Positions 8,801 to 16,948 of a stretch of 35,744 nt of DNA are shown one piece after another. The notes under the pieces were generated by a model. The model did not search any database and was not told where the DNA came from. It saw only the letters and a program-made list of their open reading frames with translations. Location of the stretch: assembly GCA_948956705.1 (NCBI GenBank), contig CARCZS010000003.1:1-35744 (forward strand). The letters are read 5' to 3'. The DNA is from an uncultured Phocaeicola sp. (GTDB lineage Bacteria; Bacteroidota; Bacteroidia; Bacteroidales; Bacteroidaceae). Position 1 is the first letter of the stretch, and each line of letters opens with the position of its first letter. Position numbers and translations under genes: made by a program.

Positions 8801-9789
8801 GTGAAATTACAGTGCAGAGTGCGCTGCAATACGGTACTATTTTTACGGTTACATTACCTAAAAAAAATCTTTTCCGTGATGATGACTATGTGACTTTTGT
8901 TGAGCCGGAAGAGATGTTTGACAATCATTTTGCGATGCCTCTTGAAGAAGGTGGAGAACAAGAGACAGATCAGACAGGGGAGGAGGAGACTCCCGAAACG
9001 CAAGGAGATATTACAGCCAAGGATTGCCTGTTGATAGTAGAAGATAATGAAGACTTGTTGCAGATATTGACTTCATTGCTTTCTCCTTTATATCGGGTCA
9101 CTATTGCCATGGACGGTAAGGAAGGATTGCAGAAGGCAATGGAAGAACATCCTGATCTTATTCTGAGTGACATTATGATGCCCGAAATGTCCGGTTTGGA
9201 GATGTGTGCCAAAATAAAGAGTAATTTTGATTTATGTCACATTCCGGTTGTGTTGCTGACTGCTTTGACTTCGGACAATAAAAAGATGGAGGGATTGCAG
9301 TGCGGGGCTGATGATTATATAGAGAAACCTTTTAATAATAAGATATTACTGGGGCGTATTGCTAATATTATACGCAACCGCAAGATGTTGAAACAAAAGT
9401 TCGGAATGGAGATGACAACTGGTACTTCTGTGGAAACTGAGATGCAAACGTTGGTATTGAATCCGATTGATGCCAAATTCTTATCAAAACTGGAGGGCAT
9501 TATAAAAGAACATTTATCAGACCCGGATTTTGATGTGAACATGTTGGCTAAAGAATTATTAATCAGCCGTAGCTCGCTATATAACAAACTGAAGGCGCTG
9601 AGCTGCATGACTCCGAATGAATTTATATTGAATACCCGCTTGAAATATGCTGCCGATTTGTTAAAGAACCATACTGAGTTACAGATAAATGAGATAGCCT
9701 ATCAGGTTGGATTTAACTCTCCGCGTTATTTCAGGCATTGTTTTAAGGCTTGCTTTAATCAGACACCGCAGGAGTACAGGGGCCGTTAA
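5806..9789 (+). CDS. Hybrid two-component system regulator (HTCS), PUL sensor
   Basis: About 1327 residues from the ATG at 5806, chosen because it opens a good signal peptide (MKRKILLYVLLLVSFTLRG). In-frame ATGs at 5758 and 5776 would add a polar leader. The periplasmic part has Reg_prop beta-propeller repeats with blades such as GRMWFGTLEGLSCYD, CVWLGTTDGLYRVD and SIWIGTFNGLNKID. A Y_Y_Y domain follows, then a membrane helix (about 750-772). The cytoplasmic part has a HisKA domain with HEFRTPLTLI (phospho-His809), an HATPase (NLLSNAFKH, DTGEGIP, GSGIGLAL), a receiver with LSDIMMPEMSG (phospho-Asp1122), and a C-terminal AraC-type helix-turn-helix. HTCS proteins bind an oligosaccharide in the periplasm and activate their PUL. 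It probably controls susC and the operons downstream. Confidence 0.97.
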   Translation: MKRKILLYVLLLVSFTLRGNVYFKHLGKTDGLSQISVISICQDELGRMWFGTLEGLSCYDGNSMTVYKPSQDSVRSFLGNNVDNLVSDKQGNLFFISDYALVRYDLRKEQFSLLKQRANCLHMHDQEVWAATRDSVFKWNRQKEEFAFVYQLSLKKHITYLYVDDNECVWLGTTDGLYRVDNLDNPAPVCVIPKVNVLSLYRDTKGKMWVAAFRQGMYTIENGISQQFVDEQNFLLSNNDIRCFVEDDEGSIWIGTFNGLNKIDTLGNVSCYKKDTQPGSLKHSSIFSLCKDSQGTIWVGTYYGGVQYFNPQVDIFTHYSEGVGRKDCLSFFFVGNMVEDKRGDVWICTEGGGLNYLHRDSTQFTHYLADEKGVSPLFSNLKCIEYDEERDCLYIGTHKQGFFCFDITARKVVYHTEEMGKSLSKIILRGDSLYILSGGGLYVKDLKQETMGHLYPFIRETHRAGSSFLIDSKDYIWIAQHDQLVRINMKMPEEKYIYKYNERGLGRFQVLNMVEYTDGTLYFGTYGDGLYAFNPAENSFKQCSIFDIRYCYNLSVIQGDYLAVSNEKGLLVYHPQTQEMKMIDAENQLHLSAINDGCGLLSCRDGEVFVGGTSGMASFMSHSLFNPSPRYNLYFSSLSVNDKLVSCETSDHILETALPFANQINLEYNENNISISIASNSYIDNANRKIYEYWLEGFSNEWNTIYNNTIVYTNLNPGKYKLIVREKQQSSLDEVHSIALAIIVHSPWWSTWAAYLVYLCMVVAIAYSLLRNWRARMQLRASLAQEKLEKEKNEELIQAKLQFFANISHEFRTPLTLIISQLEALLQSGNYSPYLRTRLQKIYKNTFHFRELISELLDFRKMERGKLQLHVCRLDIILYLKQIQQDFMDQAQLKNIQLEFHTEMESMQCWFDGRQLRKVFSNLLSNAFKHTPEKGRVELQIEEKETVLEIKVIDTGEGIPQEALPYIFDRFYQVDSAISSPGSGIGLALSKGIVELHHGEITVQSALQYGTIFTVTLPKKNLFRDDDYVTFVEPEEMFDNHFAMPLEEGGEQETDQTGEEETPETQGDITAKDCLLIVEDNEDLLQILTSLLSPLYRVTIAMDGKEGLQKAMEEHPDLILSDIMMPEMSGLEMCAKIKSNFDLCHIPVVLLTALTSDNKKMEGLQCGADDYIEKPFNNKILLGRIANIIRNRKMLKQKFGMEMTTGTSVETEMQTLVLNPIDAKFLSKLEGIIKEHLSDPDFDVNMLAKELLISRSSLYNKLKALSCMTPNEFILNTRLKYAADLLKNHTELQINEIAYQVGFNSPRYFRHCFKACFNQTPQEYRGR

Positions 9790-9801
9790 TGGATGATATA
9801 A

Positions 9802-9951
9802 GGGGGGTGTGTTAAAACGTGGATAATGCTATTGTTTAGTTCGTAGGGGCGAGGTTCGCTCGTCCGAAAACATACTTGGTGTCTTCGGGCAGGCAAACCC
9901 TGCCCCTACAGCTGACGATTGGATAGACTGGTTTAGTTTTGACACACTCCC
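9802..9951. repeat. MITE-like inverted-repeat element
   Basis: About 150 bp between two convergent genes. The outer ends, GGGGGTGTGTTAAAAC (9802-9817) and GTTTTGACACACTCCC (9936-9951), are inverted repeats with 14 of 16 positions matching. Inside, GTAGGGGCGAGGTTCGCTCG (from 9843) and its partner ending in CCTGCCCCTAC (9886-9909) form a second inverted pair, 18 of 24 matching. There is no coding capacity. It resembles short repetitive palindromic elements of Bacteroides. In RNA it would fold into a long hairpin and could end both flanking transcripts. Confidence 0.65.
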
Positions 9952-9999
9952 AAGAGAATTCCAACAGGCATTAAATCCGGTCTTTGTAGAATCTGTGAT

Positions 10000-11541
10000 T
10001 TATTCGGCTGCCCATTCTTTAGCACCTTGTTCTTTTAGCTTGGCTGTGAATGCTTTTGCTTTCTCCATGCTTGAAGCTTCCTCTTCAGGTGTAGCATAAG
10101 CATGTTTAAAGCCTTTCACGGTATTCCACTCTCCACGTGTAAAATCAGGAATGGCTACGGCTGCACAGTTATTGTCCATAGAAAGTTCGCCCAATTCTGC
10201 CAGGCAACACCATTCAGCCAAGTCGTAAACATCCATATCCAAGGGAAGGCCGTTTTGCAGGCAATATACCAATCGGCTGTCCATGATAAAGTCCATACCT
10301 CCATGACCTCCTACTTCTTTTGCCATTTCTCCGTATTTCTTCAATATCGGGTGGCGATATTTGTCAACCAATGCGTCTTGTTCTGCTTTCGGCATGAATC
10401 CGTGTGCGCTCAGATTGTCTACCTGGGGCTGTACGCCTGAAGCGGCCAGTTGATCGGCGCTCAGTGCATATCCTTGTGTGGGATACTTATTGGCAAATCC
10501 TTTTGTTCCTGTCAATTGATATAAACGGTTATAAGGTTGCGGTGTCATTACATTGTGCTGAATTTCAATTACTTTTCCGTTTTCTGTGCGGATGAGGGTA
10601 GTGGTATGGTCGCCGTTGCGGAAATTATTGCAAACAGAATCGGTTCGTTGCTCCACCAATGATTTGCCGACAATCGATTTAGTATCCATGGCTACCAAGG
10701 TTTTCATACGGTCACCCCGGTGAATATTCAATGCCTGTGCGACGGGGCCCAGTCCGTGGGTGGCATACACATCACCGCGATGACGCATATTATAATCCAG
10801 TCTCCAACCTAGTTTGTCGTTTTCTCCATCTTTCCAATAATAATCCCAGAATTGATCTAAATTGTGGATGTATGCTCCTTGTGCGCGGATTACTTCGCCC
10901 AATACACCCTGTTGTGCCATATTCAGGGTGTTCATTTCAAACCAGTCGTAACAACAGTTCTCCAATAACATACAGTGTTTGCGGGTCTTTTCGCTCATGT
11001 TCACTAAATCCCAGCATTCCTTCAGGTTCATGGCTGACGGAACCTCGATTGCCACATTCTTTCCGTTTTCCAGAGCACACATGGCTACAGGAAAATGGTG
11101 TAACCAATCGGTGGCTACATAAACAAGGTCTATGTCATCGCGTTTGCAAAGTTGTTCATATCCTTTTTCTCCCGAGTAAATGGCGGCTTTGGGCATTGAC
11201 GCTTTTTGCAAATACTTCTGGCATTTTTCTGCGCGCTCTTGTTTATAGTCGCAAAGTGCCACTATCTGTACACCGGGAATGTAAGTGAAACGTTCCACGG
11301 CTCCGGGACCACGCATGCCCAGTCCCACAAATCCCACACGGACTACTTCCATTTTGGGAACAGTCAGTCCGATGGCGCTTGTCTGGTCTGCCGGACGTTC
11401 GGGAGTCTTCACTACAATGGTTCCTTTGTCCCAGCTCCATTGTGTACCGTGTTCGTTGGTTTGCACAGTAGAGGTGGATTGATTGGAGCATGCTCCTAAT
11501 GTGAAACATATCCCCAGGGTTAATAACTTTAATGTTTTCAT
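10000..11541 (-). CDS. GH109-like Gfo/Idh/MocA family lipoprotein
   Basis: 513 residues. The N-terminus is a lipoprotein signal (MKTLKLLTLGICFTLGACSN, lipobox LGAC), so it is probably membrane-anchored. A Rossmann NAD-binding motif follows the linker (VGFVGLGMRG, about residue 68-78). Further motifs are the acidic EVPSAMNL segment near 155 and GDVYATHGLGP, with His262 and Tyr259 in the position of the catalytic His/Tyr region of GH109. GH109 enzymes are retaining alpha-N-acetylgalactosaminidases that use tightly bound NAD in a redox-assisted mechanism. Length and motifs fit GH109 better than a cytosolic sugar dehydrogenase, but the sugar is not proven, and related lipoproteins may act on other residues. 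It is the last gene of the minus-strand operon, 31 bp after the GH2-like gene, and probably trims a side-chain sugar of the PUL substrate. Confidence 0.85.
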   Translation of the reverse strand: MKTLKLLTLGICFTLGACSNQSTSTVQTNEHGTQWSWDKGTIVVKTPERPADQTSAIGLTVPKMEVVRVGFVGLGMRGPGAVERFTYIPGVQIVALCDYKQERAEKCQKYLQKASMPKAAIYSGEKGYEQLCKRDDIDLVYVATDWLHHFPVAMCALENGKNVAIEVPSAMNLKECWDLVNMSEKTRKHCMLLENCCYDWFEMNTLNMAQQGVLGEVIRAQGAYIHNLDQFWDYYWKDGENDKLGWRLDYNMRHRGDVYATHGLGPVAQALNIHRGDRMKTLVAMDTKSIVGKSLVEQRTDSVCNNFRNGDHTTTLIRTENGKVIEIQHNVMTPQPYNRLYQLTGTKGFANKYPTQGYALSADQLAASGVQPQVDNLSAHGFMPKAEQDALVDKYRHPILKKYGEMAKEVGGHGGMDFIMDSRLVYCLQNGLPLDMDVYDLAEWCCLAELGELSMDNNCAAVAIPDFTRGEWNTVKGFKHAYATPEEEASSMEKAKAFTAKLKEQGAKEWAAE

Positions 11542-11572
11542 GTCTTTGTCTTATTTTTATTAAATACTAGAA

Positions 11573-14497
11573 TTATTTTGTTCTTGCTTCTGTAATCGTG
11601 TAAACGATAAAGTAACATCCGTCCGGTTTCGGTTTGAATTGGAAGCGGTTCAGTTTGGTTATACTCCGGCCTTTGTCGATATGGATGTTCTTTATACTTC
11701 TACGTTCCACGGTTTTTCCTTTTTCGTTCTTCAATTCGATACTCAGGTGTACAGTGCGTTCGTCTCCCAGATTGAATATAACAGGAGCGATTGAGTCATT
11801 CGGTCCATAAACCACATCTACATTGTCACTTGCCGCCCAAATTCGATTGAAAACCTGCTTGTTGGCATAAAAAGCTAATTTGGGTACTCCCATTGCATCT
11901 ACTAACGGTTTCTGATAAGTGAACATATTGGCGCCCGACTCCAGACTGCACCATGAAAATCCGTCATATCCCAAGAGTGTCTGTTTTTTCATGGACTCCC
12001 ATGCTGAGAAAGCCTGAAATGCCTGACTGATACGCCACTCTTCCGCATTGAGTTTACGGCCTATGCTGCCTTCTTCGTATCCCCATTCGTAGGACTGTAA
12101 CTTGTACCAAGGCTCTTTCTTCACTAATTCCCAATTGGGCTGGGCTGCCGATTCTTCATGCTCAAAGTTAAAGTAGCATTTGTCGTTGGCTGCCAGGCAG
12201 GAAGCTGCCCAACTGTGTGGAGCTTTTCGGAGGTATGACCAATCAGCACCATATCCTGTATAGGCATCTTGACTCCCGCGAGTCATTAATTTCTCCATTA
12301 AAACAGGGGTTGGCGTCATCGGATTACCTTTGTAATCTTTTGTTCCGTCATAGTTGCCGTAATGTGTATGCTGCCAAAAAGAAGTCGGTGAAATTAACCG
12401 GCTGGTGTCGGCACTGCTAATTGTATGGAAGATACGCTCCATATAATAGTTGGAGTCGGAGATATCATGTTTCTTGAAGCGGTTGGGATGATTGCTTGCT
12501 TCCCACATCACAATGGACGGATGGTTGTAGACTTGCTTCATGAACTTGGGATAACCTTCAAAGTCAACGTTCCACGCTTCTCCTTCACGTATCCATCCGG
12601 CTGTCTGCCATAAAAGATATACACCCAGTTGGTCGGCAAACTCGGCATAACGCGGGTCGTTGATGCCGTCTATCGTATCTTTCTCGGCATGAACGTGGAT
12701 GCGTAGCATATTGCCGTTCATCTTCTTTATCATGAGTAAATCTTGTGCAACCGTTTCGTCGGATACACAGCGATTGGTTTTGGAAATGGTTTCTATCGGA
12801 TACCGGTTTCCCATGATTTGAGCCCCATTCAGCATCTCGGCTTTATTGTTGACATACAGAGTACCGTTCCTTTGTTCGATGGTTCTGATGCCGGTAGTCA
12901 GCATATAATCGTCTATGGCCTCTCCTTTCTCATTTCGCAAGATGACTTCTACCTTATATAAATTAGGCTGCTCGGTTTGCCATAGTTTGGGCTGTCTTAT
13001 CGGTAGGTTGATAATGATTTTATTGTCTATGGCAGGGCGGATTTCAATGTCCTGTCGGGTAGAGGCAACTTTCTCACCCTCTGTAGGATACCATGAGTAG
13101 TAGTTGACTTCCACATTTCCTTTACAACTATAGACTCCGGGGTATTGGAGAATAATCTGATTGGTTTGTATTGCCTGATTGTCGGCAATGGAAGCTGTAT
13201 GGACAAACACATTCTTTATCATGCACCGGTCGGTAAGTATCAGTTCTGTTCTACCCAATTGCCAACCTATGTAAGGATCTGAAGGCGAGTGTAACATTAA
13301 GTGTCGGGCCTTGTATGGTTTCACGCGGACAGCTATCAGATTTTCGCTATTCGGTTTTAGGTAATCCGTTACATCCAAGTCATAAGGATGGCGGTTGTTT
13401 ATTACGGCTACCGGTTGTCCGTTTATCCATACTTCCCCTCCTGGATCCAGTGTCTCCAGCTTTAGCACGGCACGGCCGAAATCTTTTACATGTACTTTCT
13501 TTCTTAGATAATAACTCTCTTCTCTTTCTCTGAGGCCTCCGTGAGCGGATGGAAGATTAACAGTTTGCCAACACTGGTCGTTATATGTTGGATTCTGCCA
13601 GCCGTCTATGGGCAATACTTCTTCGAAATCTTCATCCAGAAGAAGACTGGTATAATAAGGAGTATGTTGGTTGGTGCTGTCTGCTGTAAAGTTGAACAGC
13701 AGTATATCATCTATAACTGTTTCTCCTTGCAGAGAGGTTAGTTTGATACGATTGATTTCTTGTTCCAAGGTCGTATCTATGGGACATTCTAAAATCGTCT
13801 CTCCGTTGACAGTTACGAAAAAGCGGTGATTGGGTATGTCACCATAGATTTCCAACTTTATTTTTGGATCAAAATTGAATGGTGCGGTTTGTTTGTGCCG
13901 ACCGGATTGTGTCATTATTTTATCTGTTGCCAGCACGATGGACAATAAGGTCTTGTCTCCTTTATTGAAAGCAAGGGTAAAGTTAGGGCTCAGTTTATCC
14001 AATGTGGTGTTGAATTTAAAGCGCCAGTCTATTTTGCCTACTTCTCTTTCTGTGCTGCCATTATTAAGCTTTAGTCCGCCATTGGCAATAGTGGCTTCCG
14101 GCGCACTGGCCCATAGCCTCCATTGCTGCCTCTGTTCTTCTGCTTTTCCCGGTCGATGCCCATATGCCTGCCAATCAGACAAACGCAACGTCCGTCGCAC
14201 CTTTGTTAATGGTTGTGGTTTTATATTTTGCACTACACCTTGGGCTTCTCCTATAGCCAGCAGTGGTTGGCTCAGTTGCGGATTTCCCCAAAACTCAGCA
14301 GAGTAAGCGGCATATTTATTTAAGAAGTCGATGCGTTGGTCGAGATTCATCCATTCGGTCTCCCCATGAAAATCACTATCTCCGTTTGCTTTTGTGTCAG
14401 AGGTAATATATCGCATCTCAAAAGTTGCAATACGTTGTGCGCTGACGTGCAATGCAAGTAAGATGAATGACACTAATATGTATACTATTTTTCTCAT
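11573..14497 (-). CDS. Atypical GH2-like glycoside hydrolase with N-terminal beta-sandwich
   Basis: 974 residues with a signal peptide (MRKIVYILVSFILLALHVSAQ). Residues about 22-270 form an extra beta-rich domain that resembles a concanavalin-type module. GH2 sugar-binding and Ig-like domains follow (SYYLRKKVHV, LDPGGEVWINGQ, NLIAVRVKPY). The TIM barrel starts near 560 (TLYVNNKAEMLNGAQ) and includes MLRIHVHAEKDTID and HPSIVMWEASNHP. In canonical GH2 the last motif ends in Asn-Glu, and that Glu is the acid/base; here residue 670 is His. FNFEHEES (Glu779, 781, 782) is the likely nucleophile region. The enzyme may use another acid, hydrolyse an activated or unusual substrate, or be inactive. It is 11 bp after the GH95-like gene and 31 bp before the GH109-like gene, in one operon. 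Confidence 0.82.
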   Translation of the reverse strand: MRKIVYILVSFILLALHVSAQRIATFEMRYITSDTKANGDSDFHGETEWMNLDQRIDFLNKYAAYSAEFWGNPQLSQPLLAIGEAQGVVQNIKPQPLTKVRRTLRLSDWQAYGHRPGKAEEQRQQWRLWASAPEATIANGGLKLNNGSTEREVGKIDWRFKFNTTLDKLSPNFTLAFNKGDKTLLSIVLATDKIMTQSGRHKQTAPFNFDPKIKLEIYGDIPNHRFFVTVNGETILECPIDTTLEQEINRIKLTSLQGETVIDDILLFNFTADSTNQHTPYYTSLLLDEDFEEVLPIDGWQNPTYNDQCWQTVNLPSAHGGLREREESYYLRKKVHVKDFGRAVLKLETLDPGGEVWINGQPVAVINNRHPYDLDVTDYLKPNSENLIAVRVKPYKARHLMLHSPSDPYIGWQLGRTELILTDRCMIKNVFVHTASIADNQAIQTNQIILQYPGVYSCKGNVEVNYYSWYPTEGEKVASTRQDIEIRPAIDNKIIINLPIRQPKLWQTEQPNLYKVEVILRNEKGEAIDDYMLTTGIRTIEQRNGTLYVNNKAEMLNGAQIMGNRYPIETISKTNRCVSDETVAQDLLMIKKMNGNMLRIHVHAEKDTIDGINDPRYAEFADQLGVYLLWQTAGWIREGEAWNVDFEGYPKFMKQVYNHPSIVMWEASNHPNRFKKHDISDSNYYMERIFHTISSADTSRLISPTSFWQHTHYGNYDGTKDYKGNPMTPTPVLMEKLMTRGSQDAYTGYGADWSYLRKAPHSWAASCLAANDKCYFNFEHEESAAQPNWELVKKEPWYKLQSYEWGYEEGSIGRKLNAEEWRISQAFQAFSAWESMKKQTLLGYDGFSWCSLESGANMFTYQKPLVDAMGVPKLAFYANKQVFNRIWAASDNVDVVYGPNDSIAPVIFNLGDERTVHLSIELKNEKGKTVERRSIKNIHIDKGRSITKLNRFQFKPKPDGCYFIVYTITEARTK

Positions 14498-14508
14498 TCT
14501 CTTATAAA

Positions 14509-16815
14509 TTAGCGAACTAAGTTCTTGGTTTCTCCGGCTTTCATTTCCACTTCTTCAACTTTCTTTGTGAATGGGTTAAAGATTTTCAGCTTTCCTCCTT
14601 TTTCCGATTGAACTTTGATATATTCCACCTTTCCGTCTTTGTAACTTGCGGTAATCAGAAAAGCTCCCATCGCGCGCATATTACGGAAAGAGGCGTTTTG
14701 CCAAGATTCGGGGATGGCGGGGAAAACTTTGATGACCCCGGTATGACTCTGTAATAACATTTCTTGGATGGCAGAGGCACACGCAAAATTTCCTTCTAAG
14801 GTGAAAGGCCGGTAGGTAAGGCCGGAATAACCTTTTTTAAGTTGGTCACCATTGAGATGGAAACTGTTGGGTGAGCAGAATGCTTTGATGAAGATGTGCA
14901 ATGCACGTGCTGCAGCATCTCCGTTGAAAACACGAGCATGGAAGTTGGCTAGCCAACTGTAAGTATACCCACACCAACCGTTTACTCCCATCTCTTCGGT
15001 GTGATGAATGGAACGTTTAATTAACTTTTCCATTTCTTTTCCTTGTGAAATGTCTAATAACCCAAAAGGATGGATAGCCAGCATGTTCGACAGGTGGCGG
15101 TGACTATAGGCTAGCGGGTAGTTCGGTGCAATAGTTAGTCCGGTGGAGTCTACTGCAAAATCAGGCCACTCTTCGTTTTGTGATTTCCAGTGCTTGGCCT
15201 CTTCTTTCAGTCCTAATGCTTCTGCCATATCAGCAGCAGCTTTATTAGTAAATCGGATGCATGCCAAATCATAATTGGTCGTTTCTTTAAACCACGCATC
15301 CCAATCATTGTTATTTATTTCAGGCGAACTTGAAATAGGTAATTGTCGCTTTCCGTTTTTATTTTTTACAGAGATGTTTTCAAAAAAACGTGCTGCTTCC
15401 TTTACCCAAGGATAGGCTTGTTCTTTCAGAAAAACCTCGTCGGCAGAATATTGCCATTGTAGATAAAAATGATGAACCAACCAGCCGGCTGCTGTAGGTG
15501 AGTGGGAGTATTGATTCCATCCTCCCAGATTCCGTCCATCGAGTGTAGATATACAAGGTACGTTCAGTCCTTCTACATCGAAAAACTGGCGGGTATATGC
15601 TTGCCCGTTCTCTTTTATCTTCCAAAGCCAGTCTGTAAAAACAGAAGATTCTTCCAGATGATTGGATGCATAGCCCGGCCAATAGCTAAGTTGGGTATTT
15701 AGGTCGTTGTGGAAGTCACCGCGCCAAGGTGGAGTTTGTCCGTTGTCGGCAGTCCATACGGCTTGGAGGCAGATAGGGGGAGCGTCTTTACGTGAGGCTG
15801 CACCAAACTTATACATTTCAAGATACCATTGACGTTCCAATACTTTGTCGGGGAGATTGATTTCACATTGTTGCCAATACTGTTTCCACCATTCTGTATG
15901 CTCTTTGCGGGCAGTTGAGAAATCTTTGGTATGGTTCTTCATCTGTTTCCCTGCAGAAAGAGATTCGCTATACCAAGTGCCATCTGTTGTGATGCAAAAT
16001 ACACCTTCCATTGTACTGTCATCTATGTACTCCCACTTCAAATCGGTTTCATAAGAGACATCACCATATACTTTCTGACGATAATTGATATGATTTTCTT
16101 TGTTGACAATCTTTCCATTCTTATACCCTAACCGAGAAAGAGAGTTATGTTGCTCTTTCTCTCCTTCTTTCAGTTCAAAAGAAGGAGATTGGAGATTAAT
16201 GGCTATCTTTTCCGGTAGATGAACGAAACGGAAGTAACCTTTCTTATCTACTGCATTCGTAAAAAAATATCCTTTGGTTCCATTCTTCCATGTAATAGTG
16301 CAGATGGCTGTCATTACATCCAGGTCTACACTTGCCACTTCACCTAATTGTCCGATGGCAAATTCCAATGCACCTGCAGGAAGCTTGGTGGGTGCAATGT
16401 CTTTTTGTGTACGTGCGTCTATTACTTCATATATCGGTTTCATGTCTTTCTTGTCTACTGCCTCGCAGATAGCCTTATAGCTATACTTTGGGCCGTTGAA
16501 TTCTTTTACCGGACGCAAGTCCCATAAGTCGGCCCGATCCAAGGCCAGGCGTAATTTACCATCTTTCTGATACACAAGTGCCCCCATGATACCGTTTCCC
16601 AAAGGAACAGCCTCGTCCCAGCGGTTGGGAAGGGTACTGAAATGCAGGCCGTGCTTTATGGCTGTTTCCTGTTCTAAACAGGAGGCAGATACAAACGGTA
16701 AATTGGGTTGTTTTAAGTCGGAGGCAGGTGTGGCATATACATTGCCTACGACCAGACCTGCCAGGTATAAAATAGCCATTTGTCGACTCCAATGGTTTGA
16801 GCTGTTTTTTTTCAT
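14509..16815 (-). CDS. GH95-like secreted glycosidase with altered catalytic positions
   Basis: 768 residues with a signal peptide ending near VYATPA (about residue 31). The fold matches GH95: an N-terminal beta-sandwich (about 50-300, with WDEAVPLGNGIMGALVY), an (alpha/alpha)6 barrel and a C-terminal beta domain. Diagnostic motifs are LNTQLSYWPG, SSSPEINN, HRHLSNMLAIHPFG and LEGNFACASAIQEMLLQSH. Known GH95 enzymes are inverting alpha-L-fucosidases or alpha-L-galactosidases. They use an Asn pair (NxN before the TxMNYWP motif), a Glu in SPE, and an Asp in DGNF. Here the positions read Asp371-Leu-Asn373, Glu499 and Glu674. The Glu is kept, but one Asn has become Asp and the Asp has become Glu, so the sugar or mechanism may differ. 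It lies between the lyase and GH2-like genes. Confidence 0.82.
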   Translation of the reverse strand: MKKNSSNHWSRQMAILYLAGLVVGNVYATPASDLKQPNLPFVSASCLEQETAIKHGLHFSTLPNRWDEAVPLGNGIMGALVYQKDGKLRLALDRADLWDLRPVKEFNGPKYSYKAICEAVDKKDMKPIYEVIDARTQKDIAPTKLPAGALEFAIGQLGEVASVDLDVMTAICTITWKNGTKGYFFTNAVDKKGYFRFVHLPEKIAINLQSPSFELKEGEKEQHNSLSRLGYKNGKIVNKENHINYRQKVYGDVSYETDLKWEYIDDSTMEGVFCITTDGTWYSESLSAGKQMKNHTKDFSTARKEHTEWWKQYWQQCEINLPDKVLERQWYLEMYKFGAASRKDAPPICLQAVWTADNGQTPPWRGDFHNDLNTQLSYWPGYASNHLEESSVFTDWLWKIKENGQAYTRQFFDVEGLNVPCISTLDGRNLGGWNQYSHSPTAAGWLVHHFYLQWQYSADEVFLKEQAYPWVKEAARFFENISVKNKNGKRQLPISSSPEINNNDWDAWFKETTNYDLACIRFTNKAAADMAEALGLKEEAKHWKSQNEEWPDFAVDSTGLTIAPNYPLAYSHRHLSNMLAIHPFGLLDISQGKEMEKLIKRSIHHTEEMGVNGWCGYTYSWLANFHARVFNGDAAARALHIFIKAFCSPNSFHLNGDQLKKGYSGLTYRPFTLEGNFACASAIQEMLLQSHTGVIKVFPAIPESWQNASFRNMRAMGAFLITASYKDGKVEYIKVQSEKGGKLKIFNPFTKKVEEVEMKAGETKNLVR

Positions 16816-16846
16816 AATAATCGAATTAATAAATGTTTCTATTGGT

Positions 16847-16942
16847 TTACTTCTTAAAGCACTTCACACGTTGTCCGTCATAACCTACTGCCATGATATA
16901 GGCAGCGCCTTCCGGCCAATCTTTGATAGTTTCATGTATTAA
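16847..16942 (-). pseudogene. Tail of a lost gene (in-frame C-terminal remnant)
   Basis: Immediately after the lyase stop codon the minus strand encodes about 31 open codons ending in TAA at 16847-16849. They include DWPEGAAYIMAVGYDGQ and end RVKCFKK. There is no start codon, and two TAA triplets lie just upstream in the same frame. The sequence looks like a real protein C-terminus and is not part of either neighbour. I infer the remains of a gene deleted from the operon, most of which has been removed. I cannot name the original family. Confidence 0.5.
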
Positions 16943-16948
16943 TTATTA

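Noticed and set aside
10000..11541. Cytosolic inositol or glucose dehydrogenase
   Set aside because: The lipoprotein signal and the YATHGLGP motif favour a GH109-like exported enzyme.
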